Positions 7,731 through 14,718 of a stretch of DNA of 16,822 nucleotides are shown here, in pieces. Positions within the stretch are counted from its first letter, which is position 1. Every line of letters begins with the position of its first letter. The position numbers and the translations under genes are program-made. The notes under the pieces are model-generated. The model made no database searches. It worked only from the letters and a program-made list of their open reading frames with translations, and was not told the DNA's origin. This DNA is from JBOFCO01 sp051646105 (GTDB lineage Bacteria; Pseudomonadota; Alphaproteobacteria; Rhodobacterales; Rhodobacteraceae): contig JBOFCO010000108.1 in assembly GCA_051646105.1 (NCBI GenBank), positions 1-16,822 of the forward strand, written 5' to 3'.

Positions 7731-9233
7731 TTACTTGAACTTGATCTGCGACAGTTGCAGTTCGCTGTTCGTTGCGATGGTCGGCACGAAATCCAGCTTT
7801 TCCGACACGCGGCTGAAGCCAACCATGTGGAACAGGAAGACATCGGCAACCAGTTCTTCGTGCACCTTCTTGAACACCGGCGGCCATGCCGTGGCGCGGG
7901 CATCGCCCGTTGCAGCGGTGGCGTCGGCTATGCCCTTGTCCAGGTCAGCATCGCAGAGGCCGGACTGCAGGCCTTCGCAGGCATATTTGAAGTACATGGA
8001 GAATACGGGATCGCCACGGTTGTTGTCATGCATGGCCATGACCATGCGCGGGCCGCGATCCTCGGCGAAGGGCTTGGAATAGACTTCGACCCATTCCGCG
8101 ACCTCCATCATGTTCAGTTTCACGTTCAGGCCAACATCTGCGAACATCTGCTGCAAGGCTTCGCAAACCTCGGTCACGTTCGGGAAGTTGCCGATCCGGC
8201 AGACCATCTCGATTTCTGCGTCAACCGGAACACCGGCTGCCTTTGCTTCCTCAATAAGGGCCTTGGCCTGATCGGGATCAAAGGGCCAGGGCTGAAGATC
8301 GGGGTTCGATCCCAGCGTGGTGGGCACCACCATCTGCACTGCCTTGATCGCGTCGGCCGGGATCAGCGTGCCAAGGAACGCATCGCGATCAACGGCAAGG
8401 TTCAGTGCCTTGCGCACCCGGATGTCGTTCAGCGGCGCGATGGCATGATCGATGCGCAGATAGGTGGTTTCCGAGTTCGGATAGCTGAAATCGGTTGCGG
8501 TGTTGGTGGCGTCGTTCTGGTTGATCAGCGGGACTATGTCCGCCTCTGCCGTGCCGACCATGGCGGCGCGCACCGCGTCATCGCTGCGGAACACATAGGT
8601 CGCCTTGGTCACGGCGGGCTTTTCACCCCAGTAGCCGTCTCGCGCCGCCAGCACGATCGACTGGCCTGCGTTCCACTCCGCCAGTGTATAGGCGCCAGTG
8701 CCAACCGGGGATTTCACGAATTCCATCGCCGTTTCCGAAGGCACGATGGTCAGCGTGGACATCAGAAGCGGCAGGATCGGCTGCGCAGGGTCGGATGTGA
8801 TATCGACGGTCGTGTCATCGACGGGTTCGACAGTGATCTTCATGCCGCCAAAGAACTTTGCGCCAATCTCGCAGGTCAGCGCCTCGGACACTGTGCGTTC
8901 CATCGAATGCTTTACGTCGGCAGCATCAAAAGCCGAGCCATCCGAGAAGGTAACACCGGACCGCAGCTTGAAACGCCAGGTATCCGCATCGACCGCCTCC
9001 CAGCTTTCGGCCAGCCGCGGTTTCAGTTGGCCATTGGCGGGATCAAGTTCGGTAAGTGTCTCGCTGATGTTCTGCAGGATCACGCGGCCGATGTTCGACT
9101 GCGACGCCATGCAGGGTTCGACAACCTCCAGTTCCTCGTTCAGCGCTATGATGATCTCGCCCTCGGCAAAGGCCGGTGTGGCGAACGCAAGGGCGGCAAT
9201 GCCACCCAACAGACGGGCTTTCGTGAAGCTCAC
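7731..9233 (-). CDS. Periplasmic substrate-binding protein, SBP family 5 (OppA/DppA type)
   Basis: A 500-residue solute receptor for the OppBC-DF importer. The signal peptide covers residues 1-23, with cleavage expected after ATPAFA. Family 5 motifs include LRSGVTFSDG (90-99), PVGTGAYTL (176-184) and IRVRKALNLAVDR (271-283). The start chosen is GTG at 9233, because GGAGGAG lies three bases upstream and the product then begins with a clean signal peptide. An ATG four codons earlier would sit on the Shine-Dalgarno itself. Six cysteines (41, 121, 345, 357, 419, 427) in an exported protein suggest up to three disulphides. Family 5 binds peptides, nickel chelates, opines and, in several bacteria, oligosaccharides. 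The sugar-acid context favours a carbohydrate ligand here, which is inference. Confidence 0.92.
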   Translation of the reverse strand: MSFTKARLLGGIAALAFATPAFAEGEIIIALNEELEVVEPCMASQSNIGRVILQNISETLTELDPANGQLKPRLAESWEAVDADTWRFKLRSGVTFSDGSAFDAADVKHSMERTVSEALTCEIGAKFFGGMKITVEPVDDTTVDITSDPAQPILPLLMSTLTIVPSETAMEFVKSPVGTGAYTLAEWNAGQSIVLAARDGYWGEKPAVTKATYVFRSDDAVRAAMVGTAEADIVPLINQNDATNTATDFSYPNSETTYLRIDHAIAPLNDIRVRKALNLAVDRDAFLGTLIPADAIKAVQMVVPTTLGSNPDLQPWPFDPDQAKALIEEAKAAGVPVDAEIEMVCRIGNFPNVTEVCEALQQMFADVGLNVKLNMMEVAEWVEVYSKPFAEDRGPRMVMAMHDNNRGDPVFSMYFKYACEGLQSGLCDADLDKGIADATAATGDARATAWPPVFKKVHEELVADVFLFHMVGFSRVSEKLDFVPTIATNSELQLSQIKFK

Positions 9234-9289
9234 TTTCTCCTCCATGTCGGGACAGCTTGTTTCATTCCGGCACGAACGCGCTGCAACAT
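9230..9289 (-). other. Possible 19-codon leader ORF ending on the oppA start
   Basis: An ATG-initiated ORF (MLQRVRAGMKQAVPTWRRK) ends in TGA that overlaps the oppA GTG as GTGA. The Shine-Dalgarno before its ATG is weak; a second in-frame ATG would give 11 residues. If translated, it would couple translation to oppA. A chance ORF of this length is quite possible. Confidence 0.2.
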
Positions 9290-9296
9290 CCGTGCC

Positions 9297-9328
9297 GTAC
9301 CGCGCCGATACTCCTCCTGGTGCGGTAC
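9297..9328 (-). promoter_or_regulatory. Inverted repeat in the oppA leader
   Basis: GTACCGC and GCGGTAC form a 7-bp perfect stem with an 18-base loop that contains AGGAGGAG, a strong Shine-Dalgarno-like run with no start codon at a usable distance. It would lie in the 5' untranslated RNA if transcription begins near the operator at 9332. The function is unknown; it could be an RNA fold affecting oppA translation. Confidence 0.3.
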
Positions 9329-9331
9329 TTT

Positions 9332-9345
9332 TCTGATATATTAGT
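9332..9345. promoter_or_regulatory. Second copy of the GntR-type palindrome upstream of oppA
   Basis: The site TCTGATATATTAGT matches the perfect palindrome at 1793-1806 in 12 of 14 bases. It lies about 100 bp before the oppA start, in the 176-bp region between the EamA gene and oppA. A TAATAT -10-like core lies within it on the minus strand. It is the likely operator by which the first GntR protein controls the importer operon. Confidence 0.6.
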
Positions 9346-9396
9346 GCATCAAACTTGCCATTCATAGCCGTGCCTGATGCATGGTGATACAAAAAT

Positions 9397-9429
9397 GCTA
9401 TCATTTGCGCCCACCCCGCTATCATGTGC
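9397..9429. repeat. 12-bp direct repeat upstream of oppA
   Basis: GCTATCATTTGC (9397-9408) and GCTATCATGTGC (9418-9429) match in 11 of 12 bases and start exactly 21 bp apart, two helical turns. The second copy overlaps the last codons of the EamA gene. The spacing suits two protein subunits on one DNA face upstream of the oppA promoter. It could also be chance. Confidence 0.35.
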
Positions 9430-10348
9430 CCATGGGATCGGGGCTGCGCCCGCGTCTGGTGGCTGCCATGATCATCGTGGCCACAAAGATGACGACGGCG
9501 CCGACCCAGGTTGAAACACCTGCCACTTCCTGAAACAGGACGAAGGCAAGGATCGCCACAAAGGGCAGTCTTAGAAAGTCGATGGGTGCGACAAGCGACG
9601 CATCGGCAAGCTGGAAGGCCTGGGTGACCATGGTCTGGTTCAATGCGCCAAGCGCGCCCTGAACCGCAAGAAGCCCCCAGTGATAGGGTGACGGGTTCTG
9701 CCAGACGAGCATCGCCGGAACGACGGCCAGCGGAACAGACACGATCAGGTTCCACGCGACCAGCGTATCCGTCCGGTCGCGGCCGGCCATGGCTTTCAGC
9801 ATAAGCTGGATCACCGCGGTCAGCCCCGCCCCAAGCAACGCAAGCAGAAGCGCGGGCGAGATGTGCAGCCCACCGGCCCAGTCCGGCCGCAACACAATAA
9901 GAACCCCGCAGAACCCCAGCAGCACGGCAAAGATGCGCACAGGCTGTGGCGGTTCGCCAAACAACACCCATGCACCAACCGTTACAAACAGCGGTGCAGC
10001 AAATCCGATCGCCGTCACATCCGCCAGACGCGCATCAGCAAGCGCAAAGAATACCGCGATCAGGGAAGCCAGCTTTAGCGCAGCCCGCAGAACATGCATG
10101 AGCCGGTACTGTGTCGCCAGAATTTGCGGACGCGTCAGGATCCAGGGCAACATGACGATCAGCCCGAAGGATGTCCGCGTCAGTCCGATGATGAAGGGAT
10201 GAACTTCCTTCGCCAGAAGCCGCACGATCACCGCATCGATCGCATTGATGACGCCGACCAGCATCATCAGCACGACACCGATCAGCGCCGCGCGGTCACG
10301 CAGCTTCGGATCGTGCTGAGAGGATGAGTTCGTCCGCATGTGAGGCAT
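9422..10348 (-). CDS. EamA/DMT-family membrane transporter
   Basis: A 308-residue integral membrane protein with about ten hydrophobic helices arranged as two EamA repeats (about 20-153 and 165-295). The first contains RTSFGLIVMLPW and FFALADARLADVTAIGFAAPLF, and the second has QAFQLADASLVAPIDFLRLPF, all typical of the drug/metabolite transporter superfamily. These proteins mostly export small metabolites such as amino acids or sugars. The start ATG at 10348 has only a weak Shine-Dalgarno, and ATG at 10339 is an alternative. It precedes oppA on the same strand, but the GntR-type operator between them argues for a separate oppA promoter. It may export an overflow intermediate; the substrate is unknown. 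Confidence 0.88.
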   Translation of the reverse strand: MPHMRTNSSSQHDPKLRDRAALIGVVLMMLVGVINAIDAVIVRLLAKEVHPFIIGLTRTSFGLIVMLPWILTRPQILATQYRLMHVLRAALKLASLIAVFFALADARLADVTAIGFAAPLFVTVGAWVLFGEPPQPVRIFAVLLGFCGVLIVLRPDWAGGLHISPALLLALLGAGLTAVIQLMLKAMAGRDRTDTLVAWNLIVSVPLAVVPAMLVWQNPSPYHWGLLAVQGALGALNQTMVTQAFQLADASLVAPIDFLRLPFVAILAFVLFQEVAGVSTWVGAVVIFVATMIMAATRRGRSPDPMGT

Positions 10349-10521
10349 GGCCGCGTTCAGGTGTCGGAAAGCTTCGCGCTCATGAGGTAATTTGTCAATT
10401 GATGATTGGACGTTTGAGAATTATCTTTTCAGATAGAAATTAAATATCATAATATCAATGTAATAAGCCTATTTCCATTTTTGTTCCTACATATTTCCAC
10501 ACAAATCAACTTGACAACTTT
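10349..10521. promoter_or_regulatory. AT-rich divergent control region (EamA gene / hydrolase operon)
   Basis: This 173-bp region is much richer in A+T than the rest of the window. It holds an inverted repeat TATCT-TTTC-AGATA at 10422-10435. A candidate EamA promoter on the minus strand, TTGATA (10458-10453), 17 bases, then TATCTG (10435-10430), has its -10 inside that repeat. At its right edge TTGACA and TGTCAA (10511-10516 and 10523-10528) form a further inverted repeat that overlaps the first possible ATG of the hydrolase gene. The promoter calls are weak. Confidence 0.35.
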
Positions 10522-11736
10522 ATGTCAAATCGTCAGCCTTCCATCAAGTCTCGCTGCCATTTCGTCAGAAAAATCATGCCCCTGAGCCCCGCTGAAATCG
10601 CGAATCGGATGACTGGCCGGATCGTCGCGCTTCGCGACCGGGAGGAGGCTGTCCTGCCGTCGCCCGCCGTCCAGAACCACGCCGCCTTTCTGTCGCGGGC
10701 GGATGACGGACGGCTTGACTGTCTTTGGTTTGGCGGCTCCCTGGAGGGAAAATCGGACATCTGTATCTGGCGATCCTCGCTTGCGCCAGGTGCCGACCAA
10801 TGGTCGGAGGCCGAACAGATCAGCGACGATCCCGAACGGTCGGAGCAGAACCCTGTGCAGTTTCACGCCCCTGCTGGACGCCTGCTGATCCTGCACACGG
10901 CGCAGCCAAAGGGCGGGCGACAGGATGAATGTGCGGTACGGATGCGGGAACAGGGCCGCATCCCGCAAGACCTGCCGCTTCCACAAGGCAGCTTCATCCG
11001 CGCGCCCGTCCACGTCCGCCCGGACGGCGCGTGGTTGCTGCCGCTGTTCCATTGCGTACAGACCCCCGGCGCACAATGGACCGGTCGGCATGACTATGCC
11101 TCTGTCGCCATCTCGGCAGATGCCGGGAAAAGCTGGCGGCGCGTCGATGTTCCTGGATCTACCGGTTGCGTCCACATGACCATCGTCGATCTCGGCGCAT
11201 CTGACGGACAGCATCTTGCGGCCTTCTTTCGCCGCCGTCAGGCCGATTTCGTCCATCGGACAGAAAGCAGGGACGGTGGGGAAAGCTGGTCAGTGCCCAT
11301 GGCGACCGATGTGCCGAACAACAATTCGTCGATCTCGGTCATCCGGTTGGGCGATGGTCGTCTGGCAATGGCCTGCAACCCCGTAAACGCGATGATGAGC
11401 GCCGACCGCCGCGCATCCCTTTACGACGAACTGGGCGATGACGCCCGCCCGCAGGCCACTGGCGGCTGTACGCCGATCTGGGGGGTGCGGCGCGGGCCGA
11501 TGTCGCTGTGCCTGTCATCGGACGGCGGGCTGACCTTCCCCAGTCGGATCGTGGTCGAGGACAGCCCCGGCACATGCCTGTCGAATGACAGTCTGGATGG
11601 CAAGAATCTTGAACTCTCCTACCCGTCGCTGTCTCAGGCCCCCGATGGCATGATCGACCTCGCCTATACCCTTTACCGGCGCGCGATAAAGCATGTGCGG
11701 CTGCCACTTTCCGCCCTTCCGAAAGGTGCACCATGA
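10522..11736 (+). CDS. Sialidase-like Asp-box (BNR) hydrolase, COG4692 type, predicted cytoplasmic
   Basis: Up to 404 residues, in a sialidase-like beta-propeller family annotated as predicted neuraminidases. Three Asp boxes are visible: SADAGKSW (198-205), SRDGGESW (249-256) and SSDGGLTF (332-339). Other family signatures are LWFGGSLEGKSDICIW (68-83), RPDGAWLLP (166-174) and the C-terminal ELSYPSLSQAPDGMIDLAYT. No signal peptide is seen, so it should act inside the cell on an imported compound. The ATG at 10522 has no Shine-Dalgarno and lies inside an inverted repeat; ATG at 10576 (386 residues, beginning MPLSPAEIA) or at 10609 may be the true start. It is first in an operon with pdxA2-, dapA- and iron-ADH-like genes, with its stop overlapping the next ATG. 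True sialidase activity is unproven for this subgroup. Confidence 0.8.
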   Translation: MSNRQPSIKSRCHFVRKIMPLSPAEIANRMTGRIVALRDREEAVLPSPAVQNHAAFLSRADDGRLDCLWFGGSLEGKSDICIWRSSLAPGADQWSEAEQISDDPERSEQNPVQFHAPAGRLLILHTAQPKGGRQDECAVRMREQGRIPQDLPLPQGSFIRAPVHVRPDGAWLLPLFHCVQTPGAQWTGRHDYASVAISADAGKSWRRVDVPGSTGCVHMTIVDLGASDGQHLAAFFRRRQADFVHRTESRDGGESWSVPMATDVPNNNSSISVIRLGDGRLAMACNPVNAMMSADRRASLYDELGDDARPQATGGCTPIWGVRRGPMSLCLSSDGGLTFPSRIVVEDSPGTCLSNDSLDGKNLELSYPSLSQAPDGMIDLAYTLYRRAIKHVRLPLSALPKGAP

Positions 11737-12677
11737 TCGGCATCACGCTGGGCGATCCGGCTGGTGTCGGCCCCGAAGTCACCCTCAAGGCCGTGGCGGA
11801 GATGTCGGCTGCGGACCGGGCACAGACGCGCATCTTTGGCGATCTCGCCACGCTACAGCGCGTGGCCGATCTGTTGTCGATCCCAGTCAAACCCGGCGTC
11901 GATGTAGCCGTCACCGACCTGCCCATCGACAGCGGCCCTCTGCCCTTTGGCAAGATGGACCCGCGCGGGGGCGATGCATCGTTCCGTTTCATCGAGGCGG
12001 CGGTAAAGGCGGCGCTGGCGGGGGAAATCGGCTGCATCGTCACCGCGCCGATCAACAAGGAATCGCTGAACCTCGCGGGCCACCACTACGATGGCCACAC
12101 CGGGATGCTGGCGGCGCTGACGGGGGGCAAGGCATGGATGCTGCTCGCATCCGACCGGCTGAAAGTGATCCACTGCACCACCCATGTCAGTCTGAAAGAT
12201 GCCATCACCCGCATCACCACCGACCGCGTTCTGGAAACCATCCGGCAGGGTCATGCCCATCTGAAACGCATCGGCTATGACGCGCCGCGCATCGCCGTTG
12301 CGGGGCTGAACCCCCATTGTGGAGAGGGCGGCCTGTTCGGGACCGAGGACATGACGAACATCGCCCCCGCGGTCGAGGCCGCGCGTGCCGAAGGAATCGA
12401 TGCCCGTGGCCCGATCTCTGCCGATACGCTGTTCTTTCGTGCCTACAACGGTGAGTTTGACCTGATCGTCGCGCAATATCACGATCAGGGCCATATCCCG
12501 GTGAAGCTTGTCGCTTTTGACACTGGCGTGAATGTCTCTGTCGGGCTGCCTATTGACCGCACCTCTGTCGATCATGGCACCGCGTTTGACATCGCGGGCA
12601 AGGGCATTGCCAAGCACATCAATATGACGGCTGCCATCGCCTATGCGCGCAAACTGGCGGCGGGAAGGAAGCCATGA
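11733..12677 (+). CDS. pdxA2: PdxA2-type 4-phospho-sugar-acid dehydrogenase (decarboxylating)
   Basis: A 314-residue member of the PdxA family. Motifs are GDPAGVGPE (7-15), TAPINKE (104-110), metal-ligand histidines H151 (THVSLKDA), H195 (GLNPHCGEGG) and H250 (QYHDQGHIPVK), and RTSVDHGTAFDIAG (276-289). The His spacing matches E. coli PdxA. PdxA2 proteins next to DUF1537 kinases oxidise and decarboxylate 4-phospho-D-threonate or -erythronate to DHAP, rather than making vitamin B6. A DUF1537 kinase gene lies 2.7 kb away. The loop usually read as GHTE is GHTG here (121-124). Both junctions are ATGA overlaps, and an AAAGGTG Shine-Dalgarno supports the start. A pyridoxal role is unlikely, as no other B6 genes are nearby. 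Confidence 0.85.
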   Translation: MIGITLGDPAGVGPEVTLKAVAEMSAADRAQTRIFGDLATLQRVADLLSIPVKPGVDVAVTDLPIDSGPLPFGKMDPRGGDASFRFIEAAVKAALAGEIGCIVTAPINKESLNLAGHHYDGHTGMLAALTGGKAWMLLASDRLKVIHCTTHVSLKDAITRITTDRVLETIRQGHAHLKRIGYDAPRIAVAGLNPHCGEGGLFGTEDMTNIAPAVEAARAEGIDARGPISADTLFFRAYNGEFDLIVAQYHDQGHIPVKLVAFDTGVNVSVGLPIDRTSVDHGTAFDIAGKGIAKHINMTAAIAYARKLAAGRKP

Positions 12678-13579
12678 CCCCCTTCTTTGGCGGCGTGAAC
12701 TGCGCCGCAGCCACGCCGGTGACCCCCGACGGCAAACCCGATCTGCGGCTGTTCACCGCGCATTGTCACGCGCTGCTGGCCGAGGGCGCGCATGGTCTTG
12801 CCGTGCTTGGCACGACAGGCGAAGCAAACAGCTTTGCCGTCGCAGACCGCATGGCCCTGGTCGATGCTGCCGTCGAATCCGGTATTGTCGGTGACAAGCT
12901 GTTGCCCGGCACCTCGGCCTGCAACGTCACCGAAACAGTCGCATTGACCCGCCATGCCGTACAGAGTGGCGCGCGCGGCTGCGTGCTGCTGCCGCCGTTC
13001 TACTACAAGGGCGCGTCGGATGACGGGCTGTTCCGCTTCTACTCGGAAGTGATCGATGGTGTGGCAGACGACCGCCTGCGCGTTGTCCTCTACCACATTC
13101 CGCAGGTCACGCAGGTACCGCTCAGCCATGACCTGATCGAGCGTCTGCTTGCCGCGTTTCCTGGTATTGTCGTCGGCATCAAGGACAGCGCCGGAGATCT
13201 CGGCAACATGCAGGCGATGGTTGAGCGGTTCCCCGGCTTTGCCGTGCTGGCAGGGGCCGACCCGCTGCTTTTGCCGCTGCTCCGCATGGGTGGCGCGGGC
13301 TGCATCACGGCCACGTCGAACCTGCGGTCTACCGATCTGAGGATCGTGTGGGACAACTGGCAGGACCCTGCCAAAGCGGCAGAGGTCGAAGCAGCGCAGG
13401 CCCGGATCAACGACTGGCGCACATTGACCAATGCCTATGTGCAGCTTCCGACCGTCAAGACCATGCTGGCAAGGTCGCGCGGGGATATGGGCTGGCTGAA
13501 CACCCGCCCGCCGCTGGTGCCGCTGGAGGAAGCCGAATGCCAAAAGGTATGGGCCGAAATGGCACGGTTGGAGGGTTGA
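12674..13579 (+). CDS. DapA-family class I aldolase (2-keto-3-deoxy acid aldolase-like)
   Basis: A 301-residue TIM-barrel protein of the dihydrodipicolinate synthase / N-acetylneuraminate lyase superfamily, which uses a Schiff-base lysine. It shows GTTGE (46-50, pyruvate carboxylate site), Y140 (YHIPQ) and K170 (GIKDSAGD). True dihydrodipicolinate synthases have an arginine soon after YNVP to hold the aspartyl substrate. Here the segment reads YHIPQVTQVPLS with no arginine, so lysine synthesis is unlikely and cleavage of a 2-keto-3-deoxy acid to pyruvate plus an aldehyde is favoured. The start overlaps the pdxA2 stop (ATGA) and has a GGAAGGAAG Shine-Dalgarno. Its partner could be the dehydratase at 16-1743 or the Asp-box hydrolase, since both chemistries yield 2-keto-3-deoxy acids. 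Confidence 0.88.
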   Translation: MTPFFGGVNCAAATPVTPDGKPDLRLFTAHCHALLAEGAHGLAVLGTTGEANSFAVADRMALVDAAVESGIVGDKLLPGTSACNVTETVALTRHAVQSGARGCVLLPPFYYKGASDDGLFRFYSEVIDGVADDRLRVVLYHIPQVTQVPLSHDLIERLLAAFPGIVVGIKDSAGDLGNMQAMVERFPGFAVLAGADPLLLPLLRMGGAGCITATSNLRSTDLRIVWDNWQDPAKAAEVEAAQARINDWRTLTNAYVQLPTVKTMLARSRGDMGWLNTRPPLVPLEEAECQKVWAEMARLEG

Positions 13580-13590
13580 GGGGTCAGGTC

Positions 13591-14718
13591 ATGACAACCG
13601 GAATGGATCGCGCAATCACCCTGCATCAGCCGAAGCGGCTGGAATTCGGCATGGGGGCTGCGGCACGACTGGGCGATTGGGCAGCGGAATTTTCTCGTGT
13701 GCTTGTCCTGGCCTCTCCCCAGACGGCACCCATGCTTGGCAACCTGAATCTGACCGGAAAGGTGACGCTGTTCAGCGATGTGCCACCTGAACCCGATGAT
13801 GTGGCGCTGTCCGCCGTGCTGGCCAGCGCCGCCGCTGTGAAACCCGATCTGGTTGTCGGCCTTGGCGGCGGATCGGTGATGGACCTCGCCAAGCTCGCCG
13901 CTTGCCTGTGGGACGGCACCCAGCGGCTGGACGATGTGGTCGGCCCCAACAAGGTCGCCCGTAGGCTTTCGGCGCTGGCGCAGGTGGCCACAACCGCCGG
14001 AACCGGGTCAGAGGCGGGCATCCGCGCGCTTGTCACCAATTCCGCGACGAAAAATAAGATGGCGGTCGAAAGCCCGCACATGATTGCCGACATCGCCATT
14101 CTGGACCCGGAACTTACCTTCTCGGTCCCTGCCGCCGTCACTGCCGCAACCGGCATCGATGCGATGGCGCATTGTGTAGAGGCGTTCACCAACATCCGCG
14201 CCCATGACCTGATCGACGGCTACGCCAGACAGGGCATCGCGCTGGTCGGCAAATATCTGGCGCGGTGCGTCAGGGATGGGCGGGATGCCGGGGCGCGGGC
14301 GGGCATGATGCTGGCCAGCTTCTACGGTGGTATCTGCCTTGGCCCGGTGAACACGGCGGCAGGTCATGCGCTGGCCTATCCGCTTGGCACCCGTCTGGGG
14401 CTTCCGCATGGTCTTGCAAATGCGATCATCTTCCCGCATGTGCTGGCATTCAACGCGCCTGTGCAGCCGCAAAAGACCGCGGAAATCCTTGCGGCACTCG
14501 GTCTGCCCGCAAGCGACGATCCCGCCACGGTGCTGCGCGATGCGAGCGGCTTTTGCCGCGACTTGGGGATAGAGATGCGGCTGTCGGCCCACGGCGCGAA
14601 AAAAACCGATCTGGCAGCCTGGGCAGCAGAGGCCCATGCAATCCGCCGCCTGATGGATAACAACCCGCGCGACATGACGGTGGCCGATGTCCAGACGATC
14701 TATCAGGCCGCCTTCTAG
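13591..14718 (+). CDS. Iron-containing (group III) alcohol dehydrogenase
   Basis: A 375-residue cytosolic oxidoreductase of normal family length. It has the NAD(P) motif GGGS (92-95), TTAGTGSE (134-141), and four metal ligands D190, H194, H259 and H273, spaced almost as in E. coli FucO. The start chosen is ATG 13591, 11 bases after the aldolase stop, with a GAGGGG-like Shine-Dalgarno; ATG 13603 is possible. The open frame continues upstream to 13348, but that part overlaps the aldolase gene and is not family-like. It is last in the operon, and its stop overlaps the stop of the convergent GntR gene in CTAG. A likely role is reduction of the aldehyde freed by the aldolase (such as glycolaldehyde or glyceraldehyde), or oxidation of a related alcohol. 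Confidence 0.92.
   Translation: MTTGMDRAITLHQPKRLEFGMGAAARLGDWAAEFSRVLVLASPQTAPMLGNLNLTGKVTLFSDVPPEPDDVALSAVLASAAAVKPDLVVGLGGGSVMDLAKLAACLWDGTQRLDDVVGPNKVARRLSALAQVATTAGTGSEAGIRALVTNSATKNKMAVESPHMIADIAILDPELTFSVPAAVTAATGIDAMAHCVEAFTNIRAHDLIDGYARQGIALVGKYLARCVRDGRDAGARAGMMLASFYGGICLGPVNTAAGHALAYPLGTRLGLPHGLANAIIFPHVLAFNAPVQPQKTAEILAALGLPASDDPATVLRDASGFCRDLGIEMRLSAHGAKKTDLAAWAAEAHAIRRLMDNNPRDMTVADVQTIYQAAF

Noticed and set aside
7755..9344. A 529-codon open frame antisense to oppA
   Set aside because: It lies opposite a well-supported binding protein with a signal peptide, and its translation resembles no known family.
9234..9971. Upstream extension of the oppA frame to 9971 (746 codons)
   Set aside because: It overlaps the EamA gene antiparallel to nothing useful and would bury the signal peptide; the GTG at 9233 has a strong Shine-Dalgarno.
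1840..10402. TCAATTGA palindromes at 1840-1847 and 10395-10402 as a shared operator
   Set aside because: Only eight bases, with unrelated flanks, in AT-richer gaps; chance is a sufficient explanation.
11733..12677. Vitamin B6 biosynthetic PdxA
   Set aside because: The neighbours are catabolic, a DUF1537 kinase is nearby, and no other B6 genes are present.
10522..13579. Conventional sialic acid catabolism (nan) locus
   Set aside because: The aldolase and sialidase-like genes would fit, but no NanE, NanK, NagA/B or sialic acid transporter is present, and the hydrolase is not exported.
13348..13590. N-terminal extension of the iron alcohol dehydrogenase
   Set aside because: It lies inside the aldolase gene in another frame, and family similarity begins at about 13591.
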